From: Winogradskyella ludwigii
GTDB taxonomy: Bacteria > Bacteroidota > Bacteroidia > Flavobacteriales > Flavobacteriaceae
Direction: 5' to 3'
Length of the DNA stretch: 64,000 nt
Assembly: GCF_013403985.1 (NCBI RefSeq)
Contig: NZ_JABFDF010000006.1
Coordinates: forward strand, 186,001-250,000
Shown here in pieces: positions 33,550-40,547 of the stretch. Position 1 is the stretch's first letter. Every line of letters begins with the position of its first letter. Under the pieces are notes generated by a model. The model was given only the letters and a program-made list of their open reading frames with translations. It had not been told where the DNA came from and did no database searches. Made by a program: the position numbers and the translations under genes.

Positions 33550-34701
33550 ATGTTACCAATGAAATTTCTTAAAATCGCACTACTACTTCTTATATTGAGT
33601 TCATGTAAAAATGAATCTAAAACAGAGAACAACTTAGCTCCTGAAACTAAAAAACTTGAATTAAAATATGCTGAAGGTTTTTCCGTAGATTACTACGATA
33701 ATTTTAAAGTTTTAACCATTACAAAACCATGGCCAAAAGCTGAAAAATCGTATCAATACGTTATTATTTCTAAAGAAAATATGGCAAAAACCACATTTGC
33801 TAAAGACCAATACGATGCTATTATTGTAAATCCTATTGAAACTATTGTTGTAACATCTACAACTCATATTCCAGCATTAGAATTACTGAATGTAGAAGAA
33901 ACCTTAATAGGCTTTCCTGGTACGGATTATGTGTCTTCAGAAAAAACGAGACAATTAATCGATGCTAAAAAGATTAGAGAACTTGGACAAAACCAAGGTA
34001 TTAATACTGAAGTTTTGTTGGAATTAAATCCAGATGTTGTGGTTGGCTTTGGTGTAGATGGTGTAAACAAAACATTTGAAATTATTAAGAAAGCTAATAT
34101 TCCTGTCATCTATAATGGAGATTGGGTTGAAAGTTCTGCGTTAGCAAAAGCAGAATGGATAAAGTTCTTTGGTGTTCTTTATAATAAAGAAAAAGAAGCC
34201 GATTCTATTTTTAATCAAATTGAAACTGATTATTTATCTGCAAAAGCAATTGCAAAACAAGCAAAAAATAGCCCATCTGTTTTAAGTGGTGCCATGCAAA
34301 AAGATATTTGGTATTTACCTAACGGCTCTAGTCCAGAAGCGCAATTCTTAAAAGATGCTAATGTTAATTACCTTTGGAACGACACCACTGGAAACGGAAG
34401 TTTATCATTAAGTTTTGAAACCGTTTTAGTCAAGGCCAAAGATGCTCAATTATGGTTGAGTCCTTCATATTATAGTAGCCTAGAACAATTAGAAGAAGCA
34501 AATTCACTTTACACTAATTTTGACGCCTTTAAAAACAAAGACATCTATACATTCGCTAATAAAACAGGAGCGACAGGCGGAGTTTTATATTACGAATTAG
34601 GAACTGCAAGACCCGATTTGGTTTTAAAAGACATCATAAAAATTGCACATCCAGAATTATTAATCGATTACGAACCTTACTTTTTTGAGAAATTAAAATA
34701 A
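33550..34701 (+). CDS. Periplasmic B12-binding lipoprotein of an ABC importer (BtuF-like)
   Basis: A 383-residue substrate-binding protein: lipoprotein signal (ALLLLILSSC), then a Fe/B12 periplasmic-binding (PBP2-like helical bundle) fold with the usual VVTSTTHIPALELLNVEETLIGFPG, NPDVVVGFG and late YELGTARPDLVLKDIIKIAHPE. The start may be ATG at 33550 or 33559, which give almost the same signal. The permease and ATPase genes follow at 23 and 0 bases, forming a complete FecBCD/BtuFCD-type importer. Adjacency to the riboswitch-controlled btuB/btuG makes corrinoid the best substrate guess; a siderophore cannot be ruled out. Confidence 0.85.
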   Translation: MLPMKFLKIALLLLILSSCKNESKTENNLAPETKKLELKYAEGFSVDYYDNFKVLTITKPWPKAEKSYQYVIISKENMAKTTFAKDQYDAIIVNPIETIVVTSTTHIPALELLNVEETLIGFPGTDYVSSEKTRQLIDAKKIRELGQNQGINTEVLLELNPDVVVGFGVDGVNKTFEIIKKANIPVIYNGDWVESSALAKAEWIKFFGVLYNKEKEADSIFNQIETDYLSAKAIAKQAKNSPSVLSGAMQKDIWYLPNGSSPEAQFLKDANVNYLWNDTTGNGSLSLSFETVLVKAKDAQLWLSPSYYSSLEQLEEANSLYTNFDAFKNKDIYTFANKTGATGGVLYYELGTARPDLVLKDIIKIAHPELLIDYEPYFFEKLK

Positions 34702-34724
34702 GCTAACTCAGGTTTTATAAACGC

Positions 34725-35747
34725 ATGAAAACCAATCATACCTATTCATTCATTGTATTAACAGCAATACTGCTGTTTTGTTTTGTACTTAATATTAGTT
34801 TAGGTTCTGTAGGTATTCCGTTTTCTGAAGTTTTTGACAGTTTATTCGGAACAGTTCAAAACAACACTTCGCAAATTATTATTACCAAAGTAAGATTACC
34901 AAAAGCCATTACAGCTATTATTGTTGGTTCTGGTTTGGGTATTTCCGGTCTATTAATGCAAACCTTATTTAGAAACCCTTTGGCTGGACCTTTTGTTTTA
35001 GGTATTAGTTCTGGAGCAAGTTTAGGTGTGGCTTTAGTTATTTTGGGTTCAGGGCTTTTTGGTGGCTTATTTGCAACCGCACTAATTACCAAATGGAGCA
35101 TTGTTATCGCCTCAAGCTTAGGCAGTTTTATTGTCTTACTTGCTGTTTTAGCAGTTTCTAATAAAGTTAGAGATACTATGGCCATTCTAATTATTGGTTT
35201 AATGTTTGGCAGTATTACAGCAGCAGTAGTTAGTGTATTATCTTATTTCAGTTCTGCAGAACAATTACAACAATATATATTTTGGGGATTTGGAAGTCTA
35301 AGCAATTTATCTTGGTCAGATTTATTGATTTTCTTTAGTATATATGCTGTTGGACTTCTTTTAAGTATCGCCTCTATTAAAGGCTTAAATGGTTTATTAC
35401 TTGGAGATAACTACGCTAAAAGTTTAGGTTTAAATTTGAAACAAAGCCGACTCATTATAATTTTAGCAACCAGTTTAATTGCAGGAACAATTACAGCTTT
35501 TGCTGGACCAATTGCTTTTATAGGATTAGCAATTCCGCACTTAACACGTCAGATATTTAAAACAACCAACCACAAAATATTATTGCCAGCTGTATTTTTA
35601 TTTGGTGCGATAGTTATGCTTATTTGCGACACCATTGCACAAGTTCCGTATAGTGATTACATGTTACCAATTAATGCGATCACAGCTTTGGTTGGAGCTC
35701 CTGTTGTGATTTGGTTATTAGTGAGACAACGAAAAATGATGTTTTAA
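34725..35747 (+). CDS. ABC importer permease, FecCD/BtuC family
   Basis: A 340-residue permease with about ten transmembrane helices, carrying RLPKAITAIIVGSGLGISGLLMQTLFRNPLAGPFVLGISSGASLG (the family signature around residue 55-100) and the late cytoplasmic FAGPIAFIGLAIPHLTRQIF that contacts the ATPase. Length equals BtuC/FecC. Stop codon runs directly into the ATG of the ATPase gene (TAAATG). Confidence 0.93.
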   Translation: MKTNHTYSFIVLTAILLFCFVLNISLGSVGIPFSEVFDSLFGTVQNNTSQIIITKVRLPKAITAIIVGSGLGISGLLMQTLFRNPLAGPFVLGISSGASLGVALVILGSGLFGGLFATALITKWSIVIASSLGSFIVLLAVLAVSNKVRDTMAILIIGLMFGSITAAVVSVLSYFSSAEQLQQYIFWGFGSLSNLSWSDLLIFFSIYAVGLLLSIASIKGLNGLLLGDNYAKSLGLNLKQSRLIIILATSLIAGTITAFAGPIAFIGLAIPHLTRQIFKTTNHKILLPAVFLFGAIVMLICDTIAQVPYSDYMLPINAITALVGAPVVIWLLVRQRKMMF

Positions 35748-36542
35748 ATGAAGAACGAAACATCACATATCATCCTAAAAGCAGAACAACTTTCTATTGG
35801 TTATAAAACGAAAAAGATTGAAACTGTTATTGCTTCAAACATTAATTTCGAATTACAAAAAGGACAATTAATTGGTTTAGTTGGAGCTAATGGTATCGGG
35901 AAGTCTACGTTATTACGTACTTTAATTAAAGTGCAGCCTGAATTATCAGGTGCAATCTCACTTAATAACAAAGACCTTAAATCAACGTCTACTTTAGAGC
36001 TTGCCAAACAACTCAGTATTGTTTTAACGGAGCCGTTAACCTCTAAAAATCTATCTGTTTTTGAACTCGTCGCTTTAGGTCGGCATCCTTATACCAACTG
36101 GATTGGAAACCTAACGGAAAATGATACTACAACTATAAACAACGCTTTAAGCCTTGTGAATATTTCAGAATTAAAAGACAAAAAGTGTTACGAGCTTAGT
36201 GATGGTCAGCTGCAAAAAGTAATGATTGCGCGTGCTTTAGCTCAAGATACAGCTATTATTGTTTTAGATGAACCTACTTCGCATCTCGATATGTATCATA
36301 AAGCCTACATTTTAAAACTACTTCAAAAATTAACCAAAGAAACAGGCAAAACCATCTTATTTTCTTCGCACGAAATTGATTTAGCGATTCAACTTTGCGA
36401 CACTATGATTGTTATGACTAAAGGTCAAGTGGTTTGCGATAAACCTTGTCATTTAATTTCTAAAGGTGTTTTTAATTCCCTTTTCCCTAAAGACTTGATT
36501 GTTTTTGATGATAAAACGGGAAGCTTTAGAGTGACTAAATAG
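35748..36542 (+). CDS. ABC importer ATP-binding protein (BtuD/FecE-like)
   Basis: A 264-residue ATPase: Walker A GANGIGKST, Q loop, signature LSDGQLQKVMIARAL (LSGGQ replaced by LSDGQ), Walker B IIVLDEPTSHLD and switch histidine in FSSHEID. It begins at the first base after the permease stop. Energises the same corrinoid importer as the two preceding genes. The later H-loop FSSHEIDLAIQLCDTMIVM is typical of FecE. Confidence 0.93.
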   Translation: MKNETSHIILKAEQLSIGYKTKKIETVIASNINFELQKGQLIGLVGANGIGKSTLLRTLIKVQPELSGAISLNNKDLKSTSTLELAKQLSIVLTEPLTSKNLSVFELVALGRHPYTNWIGNLTENDTTTINNALSLVNISELKDKKCYELSDGQLQKVMIARALAQDTAIIVLDEPTSHLDMYHKAYILKLLQKLTKETGKTILFSSHEIDLAIQLCDTMIVMTKGQVVCDKPCHLISKGVFNSLFPKDLIVFDDKTGSFRVTK

Positions 36543-36630
36543 TTCACGATTGTAGTTTTTGTTTCATTTTCTATTTCAACTTTATTTTCAATATTAAAAA
36601 TTATCTTTGATAAATATCCTTTTTCAAACT

Positions 36631-38019
36631 ATGAACGACACCATCATTCTTTTAGTAACCATCCTCGTTTCCGCAGGAATTGGTGCTTTTATTGGACTTA
36701 AATTTTCGCAATTAAAAAGTAAAAGTGATAAAAGCACGCTTGAAGAACGCAATACCAATTTGCAACAGCAACTCGATGAATTTAAACGATTTTCTGAAGC
36801 CGAAAATCAAAAACAAAACCAGTATTTTAATCAATCGTTAACCGAGTTAAAAGAAAATATCTCTAAAATTGAAACTGATCGTGAAGCCATTAGAAGAGAA
36901 AAAGATTTTTTAAATGCTGAACTTTCAAGACGTAATACAGAATTTGAGAATTTACAACACCAGAACTTAAAACGTGACGAAGAGTTTGTTAAACAACAAG
37001 AGCAACTTCGCAAAGATTTTGAACTGATGGCTTCTAAGATTTTAGAAGAGAAATCCGAAAAATTTACACTTCAGAATAAAGAGAATATCAAAAACATTCT
37101 AAATCCGCTTGAAGAAAAGATAAAAACCTTTGAGAAAAAAGTAGATGATACACAGAAGGAAAGTATAAGCATGCATTCTGCTTTAAAAGAGCAATTATTG
37201 GGCTTAAAAGACCTTAATCAACAAATGACTAAAGAAGCCACTAATTTAACTAATGCTTTAAAAGGTGATAGTAAAATGCAAGGAAATTGGGGAGAATTGG
37301 TTTTAGAGCGTGTCTTAGAAAAATCTGGATTAGAAAAAGATCGTGAATATTTTGTACAACAAAATTTTCAGCGTGAAGATGGTTCTCGCGTATTGCCAGA
37401 TGTGGTTTTACATCTTCCAGGTTCTAAGAAAATGATTATTGATTCTAAAGTGTCTTTAACAGATTACGAACGTATGGTTAATTCTGATGATACAGAAAGA
37501 GCCTCACATTTAAAAGCGCATGTAAATTCTATAAAAAGACATGTCGATCAATTATCTGCAAAAAACTATCAAGACTTATATGATATAGAATCGCCTGATT
37601 TTGTATTGATGTTTATTCCTATTGAGCCGGCTTTTGCTGTGGCTATTAATGAAGATAATTCATTATATAACAAAGCTTTTGAACAGAACATTGTTATTGT
37701 TACTCCTTCTACTCTTCTGGCTACTTTACGCACTATTGATAGTATGTGGAACAATGAAAAACAACAGCAAAATGCTCTTGAAATTGCGAAACAAGCAGGA
37801 GCACTTTACGATAAATTTGAAGGTTTAGTTACCGATTTAACTGGAGTCGGTAAAAAAATTGATGCTGCTAAAAGTGATTATTCATCTGCTATGAATAAAT
37901 TAGTAGATGGCAAAGGAAATCTTATTTCACGTGTAGAAAAGATAAAAAAAATGGGAGCTAAAGCAAAAAAAGCACTTCCAGAAAGTATTATTAAACGTGC
38001 TACTGAAGACGATGTTTAA
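36631..38019 (+). CDS. rmuC: DNA recombination protein RmuC
   Basis: A 462-residue protein anchored by one N-terminal helix (IILLVTILVSAGIGAFIGL), then a long coiled coil (residues about 30-190, rich in K, E, Q) and the conserved C-terminal nuclease-like domain (MQGNWGELVLERVLEKSGL, LPDVVLHLPGSKKMIIDSKVSLTDYERM, IEPAFAVAINEDNSLYNKAFEQNIVIVTPSTLLATLRTI). RmuC limits DNA inversions and genome rearrangement. Start: ATG at 36631; the open frame extends to a TTG at 36607 that is unlikely to be used. No partner genes beside it. Confidence 0.95.
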   Translation: MNDTIILLVTILVSAGIGAFIGLKFSQLKSKSDKSTLEERNTNLQQQLDEFKRFSEAENQKQNQYFNQSLTELKENISKIETDREAIRREKDFLNAELSRRNTEFENLQHQNLKRDEEFVKQQEQLRKDFELMASKILEEKSEKFTLQNKENIKNILNPLEEKIKTFEKKVDDTQKESISMHSALKEQLLGLKDLNQQMTKEATNLTNALKGDSKMQGNWGELVLERVLEKSGLEKDREYFVQQNFQREDGSRVLPDVVLHLPGSKKMIIDSKVSLTDYERMVNSDDTERASHLKAHVNSIKRHVDQLSAKNYQDLYDIESPDFVLMFIPIEPAFAVAINEDNSLYNKAFEQNIVIVTPSTLLATLRTIDSMWNNEKQQQNALEIAKQAGALYDKFEGLVTDLTGVGKKIDAAKSDYSSAMNKLVDGKGNLISRVEKIKKMGAKAKKALPESIIKRATEDDV

Positions 38020-38112
38020 GCTTTAGTCGCGGCATTCACTCTAGTGAAGTATTCATTTATAGTCAGTTTTATGTGTTGTAGTTATTATGACAACTTATTC
38101 TGATCATTGTTA

Positions 38113-38138
38113 AATTATCACGTTTTTATGTGATAATT
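38113..38138. promoter_or_regulatory. 26-bp palindrome upstream of satD, candidate operator
   Basis: AATTATCAC (38113-38121) and GTGATAATT (38130-38138) are exact reverse complements around an 8-base centre. The right arm overlaps the TTG (38137-38139) that serves as -33 element. A further TATCAC at 38144-38149 and GTGATA at 38186-38191 repeat the half-site. Confidence 0.55.
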
Positions 38139-38169
38139 GCAAATATCACGTAAAAAAGCAATATATTTG
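38137..38169 (+). promoter_or_regulatory. Promoter of the satD operon
   Basis: TTG at 38137-38139 and TATATTTG at 38162-38169 with 22 bases between, matching the Bacteroidota promoter. The -33 element sits inside the palindrome arm, and a GTGATA half-site ends one base before the satD ATG at 38193. Confidence 0.6.
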
Positions 38170-38192
38170 ATTATCGCTAAAATATGTGATAT

Positions 38193-38810
38193 ATGAAAAC
38201 ATGTATAATTACAGGAGATATTATAAAATCTAGAAGTCAACTAGATATAGCATCTTGGTTAACTACATTAAAACAAGCACTATCTTACCTCAATGCAAAC
38301 GATGAGTACTGGGATATTTATCGTGGAGATAGTTTTCAGATAGAGTTAAAAGATGTATTTTCAGGTTTTATGGCTGCTGTCTATATAAAAGCTTGTATTA
38401 AAACCATACATGGTTTAGATGTAAGGCTGGCAATTGGTCTAGGAGATAAATCTTACAAAGGAGATAGCGTCAGTGAGTCTAGTGGAGCTGCGTATATATA
38501 TTCTGGTGAGACTTTAGAAACTCTAAAAAAAGAAAAACAAAATTTAAGAATAAAAACGAGTAACCAACAAATTAACAAAGAGCTTAATCTATATTTTAGT
38601 CTCGCTCTTATAGCCATGGATAGATGGACCGTTAATTCTGCCGAAATTGTTAAGCTCTACATTGAGCAACCCAATGCGTTACAAAGTGAACTAGGCAAAA
38701 TAATTGGCATCAATCAAAATGCAGTGAGCACAAGACAAAAACGCGCTTATTTAGAGGAAATCCTAGAGCTAGATAGCCTTTACAGAACAAAAATAGAAAC
38801 GTTACTATGA
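38193..38810 (+). CDS. SatD-family protein with a C-terminal HTH
   Basis: A 205-residue protein of the SatD family: ACIITGDIIKSRS-like opening (TCIITGDIIKSRS), GDSFQIELKDV, DVRLAIGLGDKSYKG. The end contains a sigma-region-4/HTH-like stretch (ALQSELGKIIGINQNAVSTRQKRAYLEEI). SatD is known from oral streptococci, where it is linked to secretion and acid tolerance, but its biochemistry is unclear. The C-terminal helix-turn-helix makes it a possible autoregulator that would bind the TATCAC-type palindromes before it. Overlaps the next gene by four bases (ATGA). Confidence 0.85.
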   Translation: MKTCIITGDIIKSRSQLDIASWLTTLKQALSYLNANDEYWDIYRGDSFQIELKDVFSGFMAAVYIKACIKTIHGLDVRLAIGLGDKSYKGDSVSESSGAAYIYSGETLETLKKEKQNLRIKTSNQQINKELNLYFSLALIAMDRWTVNSAEIVKLYIEQPNALQSELGKIIGINQNAVSTRQKRAYLEEILELDSLYRTKIETLL

Positions 38811-39523
38811 CTTTAATCCTCTTAAAACTTATTTTAGCGCATCTTATTGGAGACTTCTTTTTGCAGCCTTTAAAATGGGTTAAGCATAAAGAAAATAAAA
38901 AACTTAAGTCTGTTTGGCTTTATGTACATGTTGGTGTTCATATAGCGCTAATGTATTTATTAGTCTGGGATTTATCTTATACATCTTTAATTTTAAGTAT
39001 TGGCCTTTCGCACCTTGTCATAGACGCTCTAAAACTCCAATTTCAATATAAGAAAACAAAACGCCTTTTCTTTTTTATAGATCAGTTCTTACATCTTATT
39101 TCTATTGTTGGATTAAGCGTTTTACTGTACGCTACAGATTTTAATTTCACATTACAATTCGATGCACCACTTCTATTATTGATTATCTGTGTGGCATTTT
39201 TAACCACACCAACATCCATTATAATGAAAATTATTTTTTCTAAATGGAACATTACAAAACTTACTAAAAATAATGAATCTTTAAAAGATGCAGGGAAATA
39301 TATTGGTGTTTTAGAGCGCCTTTTAGTATTTATCTTTATTCTTGCAGGACATTGGGAAGCCGTTGGATTTTTGATCACTGCTAAATCTGTTTTTAGATTT
39401 GGAGATCTTACCGCTTCTAAAGAAAGAAAATTAACAGAATACATTTTAATAGGCACACTTATTAGCTTCGGAATAGCTGTAACTGTTAGTCTAATTTATT
39501 TAAATCTTACAAACTATGTTTAA
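38807..39523 (+). CDS. DUF3307 membrane protein
   Basis: A 238-residue polytopic membrane protein of the DUF3307 family, with about six to seven helices and the family opening LILAHLIGDFFLQPLKWV followed by HVGVHIALMYLLV (histidines in the first helices) and SHLVIDALK. These conserved histidine/aspartate residues suggest a metal-dependent or hydrolase-like site. DUF3307 genes commonly pair with satD, as here. Start overlaps the satD stop (ATGA), and the end overlaps the thioesterase start by eight bases. Confidence 0.9.
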   Translation: MTLILLKLILAHLIGDFFLQPLKWVKHKENKKLKSVWLYVHVGVHIALMYLLVWDLSYTSLILSIGLSHLVIDALKLQFQYKKTKRLFFFIDQFLHLISIVGLSVLLYATDFNFTLQFDAPLLLLIICVAFLTTPTSIIMKIIFSKWNITKLTKNNESLKDAGKYIGVLERLLVFIFILAGHWEAVGFLITAKSVFRFGDLTASKERKLTEYILIGTLISFGIAVTVSLIYLNLTNYV

Positions 39524-40055
39524 AACCACAGAGGATTCTAGAATTCAAATTTCACAATTAATGAAACCATCTAATGCCAATTTTGGTGGAAAAATCCATG
39601 GTGGTTACATTCTAAGTTTAATGGATAATATTGCTTTTGCTTGTGCTTCTAAACATTCTAGAAGTTATTGTGTAACGGCCTCTGTAAATAAGGTTAACTT
39701 CTTAAACCCTATTGAAGTTGGCGAACTTGTAACCATGAAAGCTTCTGTTAATTATGTTGGAAAATCTTCTATGGTTGTTGGTATAAGAGTGGAATCTGAA
39801 AATATTAGAACGGGCGAAAAAAAACATTGTAATTCGTCTTATTTTATCATGGTTGCCGTTGACGAAGATGGTAATAAAGTCACTGTACCAGGTTTAATAT
39901 TAACCAATAAATTGTCTGCAAAACGTTTTATTAAATCTATAATTAGACGCGAAAGTGACACTAAGCGAACTGAAGATTTAGAGAATCTTTACAAAAATGT
40001 AGAAAACCATCTTGAACAATTAAAAGATTATAACGTTAAAATTGATTTTAAATAA
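39516..40055 (+). CDS. Acyl-CoA thioesterase, hotdog fold
   Basis: A 179-residue hotdog protein, similar to the YciA/acyl-CoA thioesterase (BACH) group: NFGGKIHGGYILSLMDNIAFACASKHS (the central helix with the conserved HGG and D), CVTASVNKVNFLNPIEVGELVTMKASVNYVGKSSMVVGIRVE. The hydrolase releases free CoA from acyl-CoA. Last gene of the satD-DUF3307 unit, joined by an eight-base overlap. A terminator follows immediately after the stop. Confidence 0.9.
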   Translation: MFKTTEDSRIQISQLMKPSNANFGGKIHGGYILSLMDNIAFACASKHSRSYCVTASVNKVNFLNPIEVGELVTMKASVNYVGKSSMVVGIRVESENIRTGEKKHCNSSYFIMVAVDEDGNKVTVPGLILTNKLSAKRFIKSIIRRESDTKRTEDLENLYKNVENHLEQLKDYNVKIDFK

Positions 40056-40088
40056 AAAAAGCCGTTTCATTTCTGAAACGGCTTTTTT
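40054..40088. terminator. Bidirectional rho-independent terminator
   Basis: GCCGTTTCA (40061-40069) pairs with TGAAACGGC (40074-40082) around a 4-base loop, flanked by A7 on the left and T6 on the right, so it can end transcripts from both sides. It lies between the convergent thioesterase and T9SS genes. Confidence 0.9.
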
Positions 40089-40107
40089 CTTCTATTTGTA
40101 AAATGTT

Positions 40108-40470
40108 TTATTCTTTAATAAAGCGTTTAGTATGAGACATCTTTTCATTAGACATTTTAACAAGATATACACCTGTTTTCCAATGAGAAACATCAATTGA
40201 CGTTTCTAAATGTGTGATTGTCGTTTTATGAATCTGCTTTCCTAAAATATCAAATACCTCAAGTGTCATATCTTTAGATGACTTCGGTATATTAACATTC
40301 AACTTATCTTTTGACGGATTAGGTGAAATGGTAAAGCTTTCTTCTTGAAAATAAATCTTCGAACTATCAACATTAGTTAAAACCTTAACTTCAGGATCTA
40401 ACAACGTTGCGTGAACATTTGTCAAACAAAAAGCAAAAATTAAAATAAGACTAAGTAATGTTTTTTTCAT
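40108..40470 (-). CDS. Small exported protein consisting almost only of a T9SS sorting domain
   Basis: A 120-residue protein: signal peptide (KKTLLSLILIFAFCLTNVHA, residues 1-22), about 22 residues of linker, and then a T9SS type A C-terminal domain (FTISPNPSKDKLNVNIPKSS ... LEVFDILGKQI ... HWKTGVYLVKMSNEK ... RFIKE). There is practically no cargo domain. It may be a secreted small factor, a remnant of a larger T9SS substrate, or a carrier for something else. It stands alone before carB. Confidence 0.88.
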   Translation of the reverse strand: MKKTLLSLILIFAFCLTNVHATLLDPEVKVLTNVDSSKIYFQEESFTISPNPSKDKLNVNIPKSSKDMTLEVFDILGKQIHKTTITHLETSIDVSHWKTGVYLVKMSNEKMSHTKRFIKE

Positions 40471-40547
40471 ATCAATTTCGACTCTAGTTATAGCTAAGTT
40501 AATAATTATTAACGAATACTAATTGTATTTCATCGAAAACCATGCCA

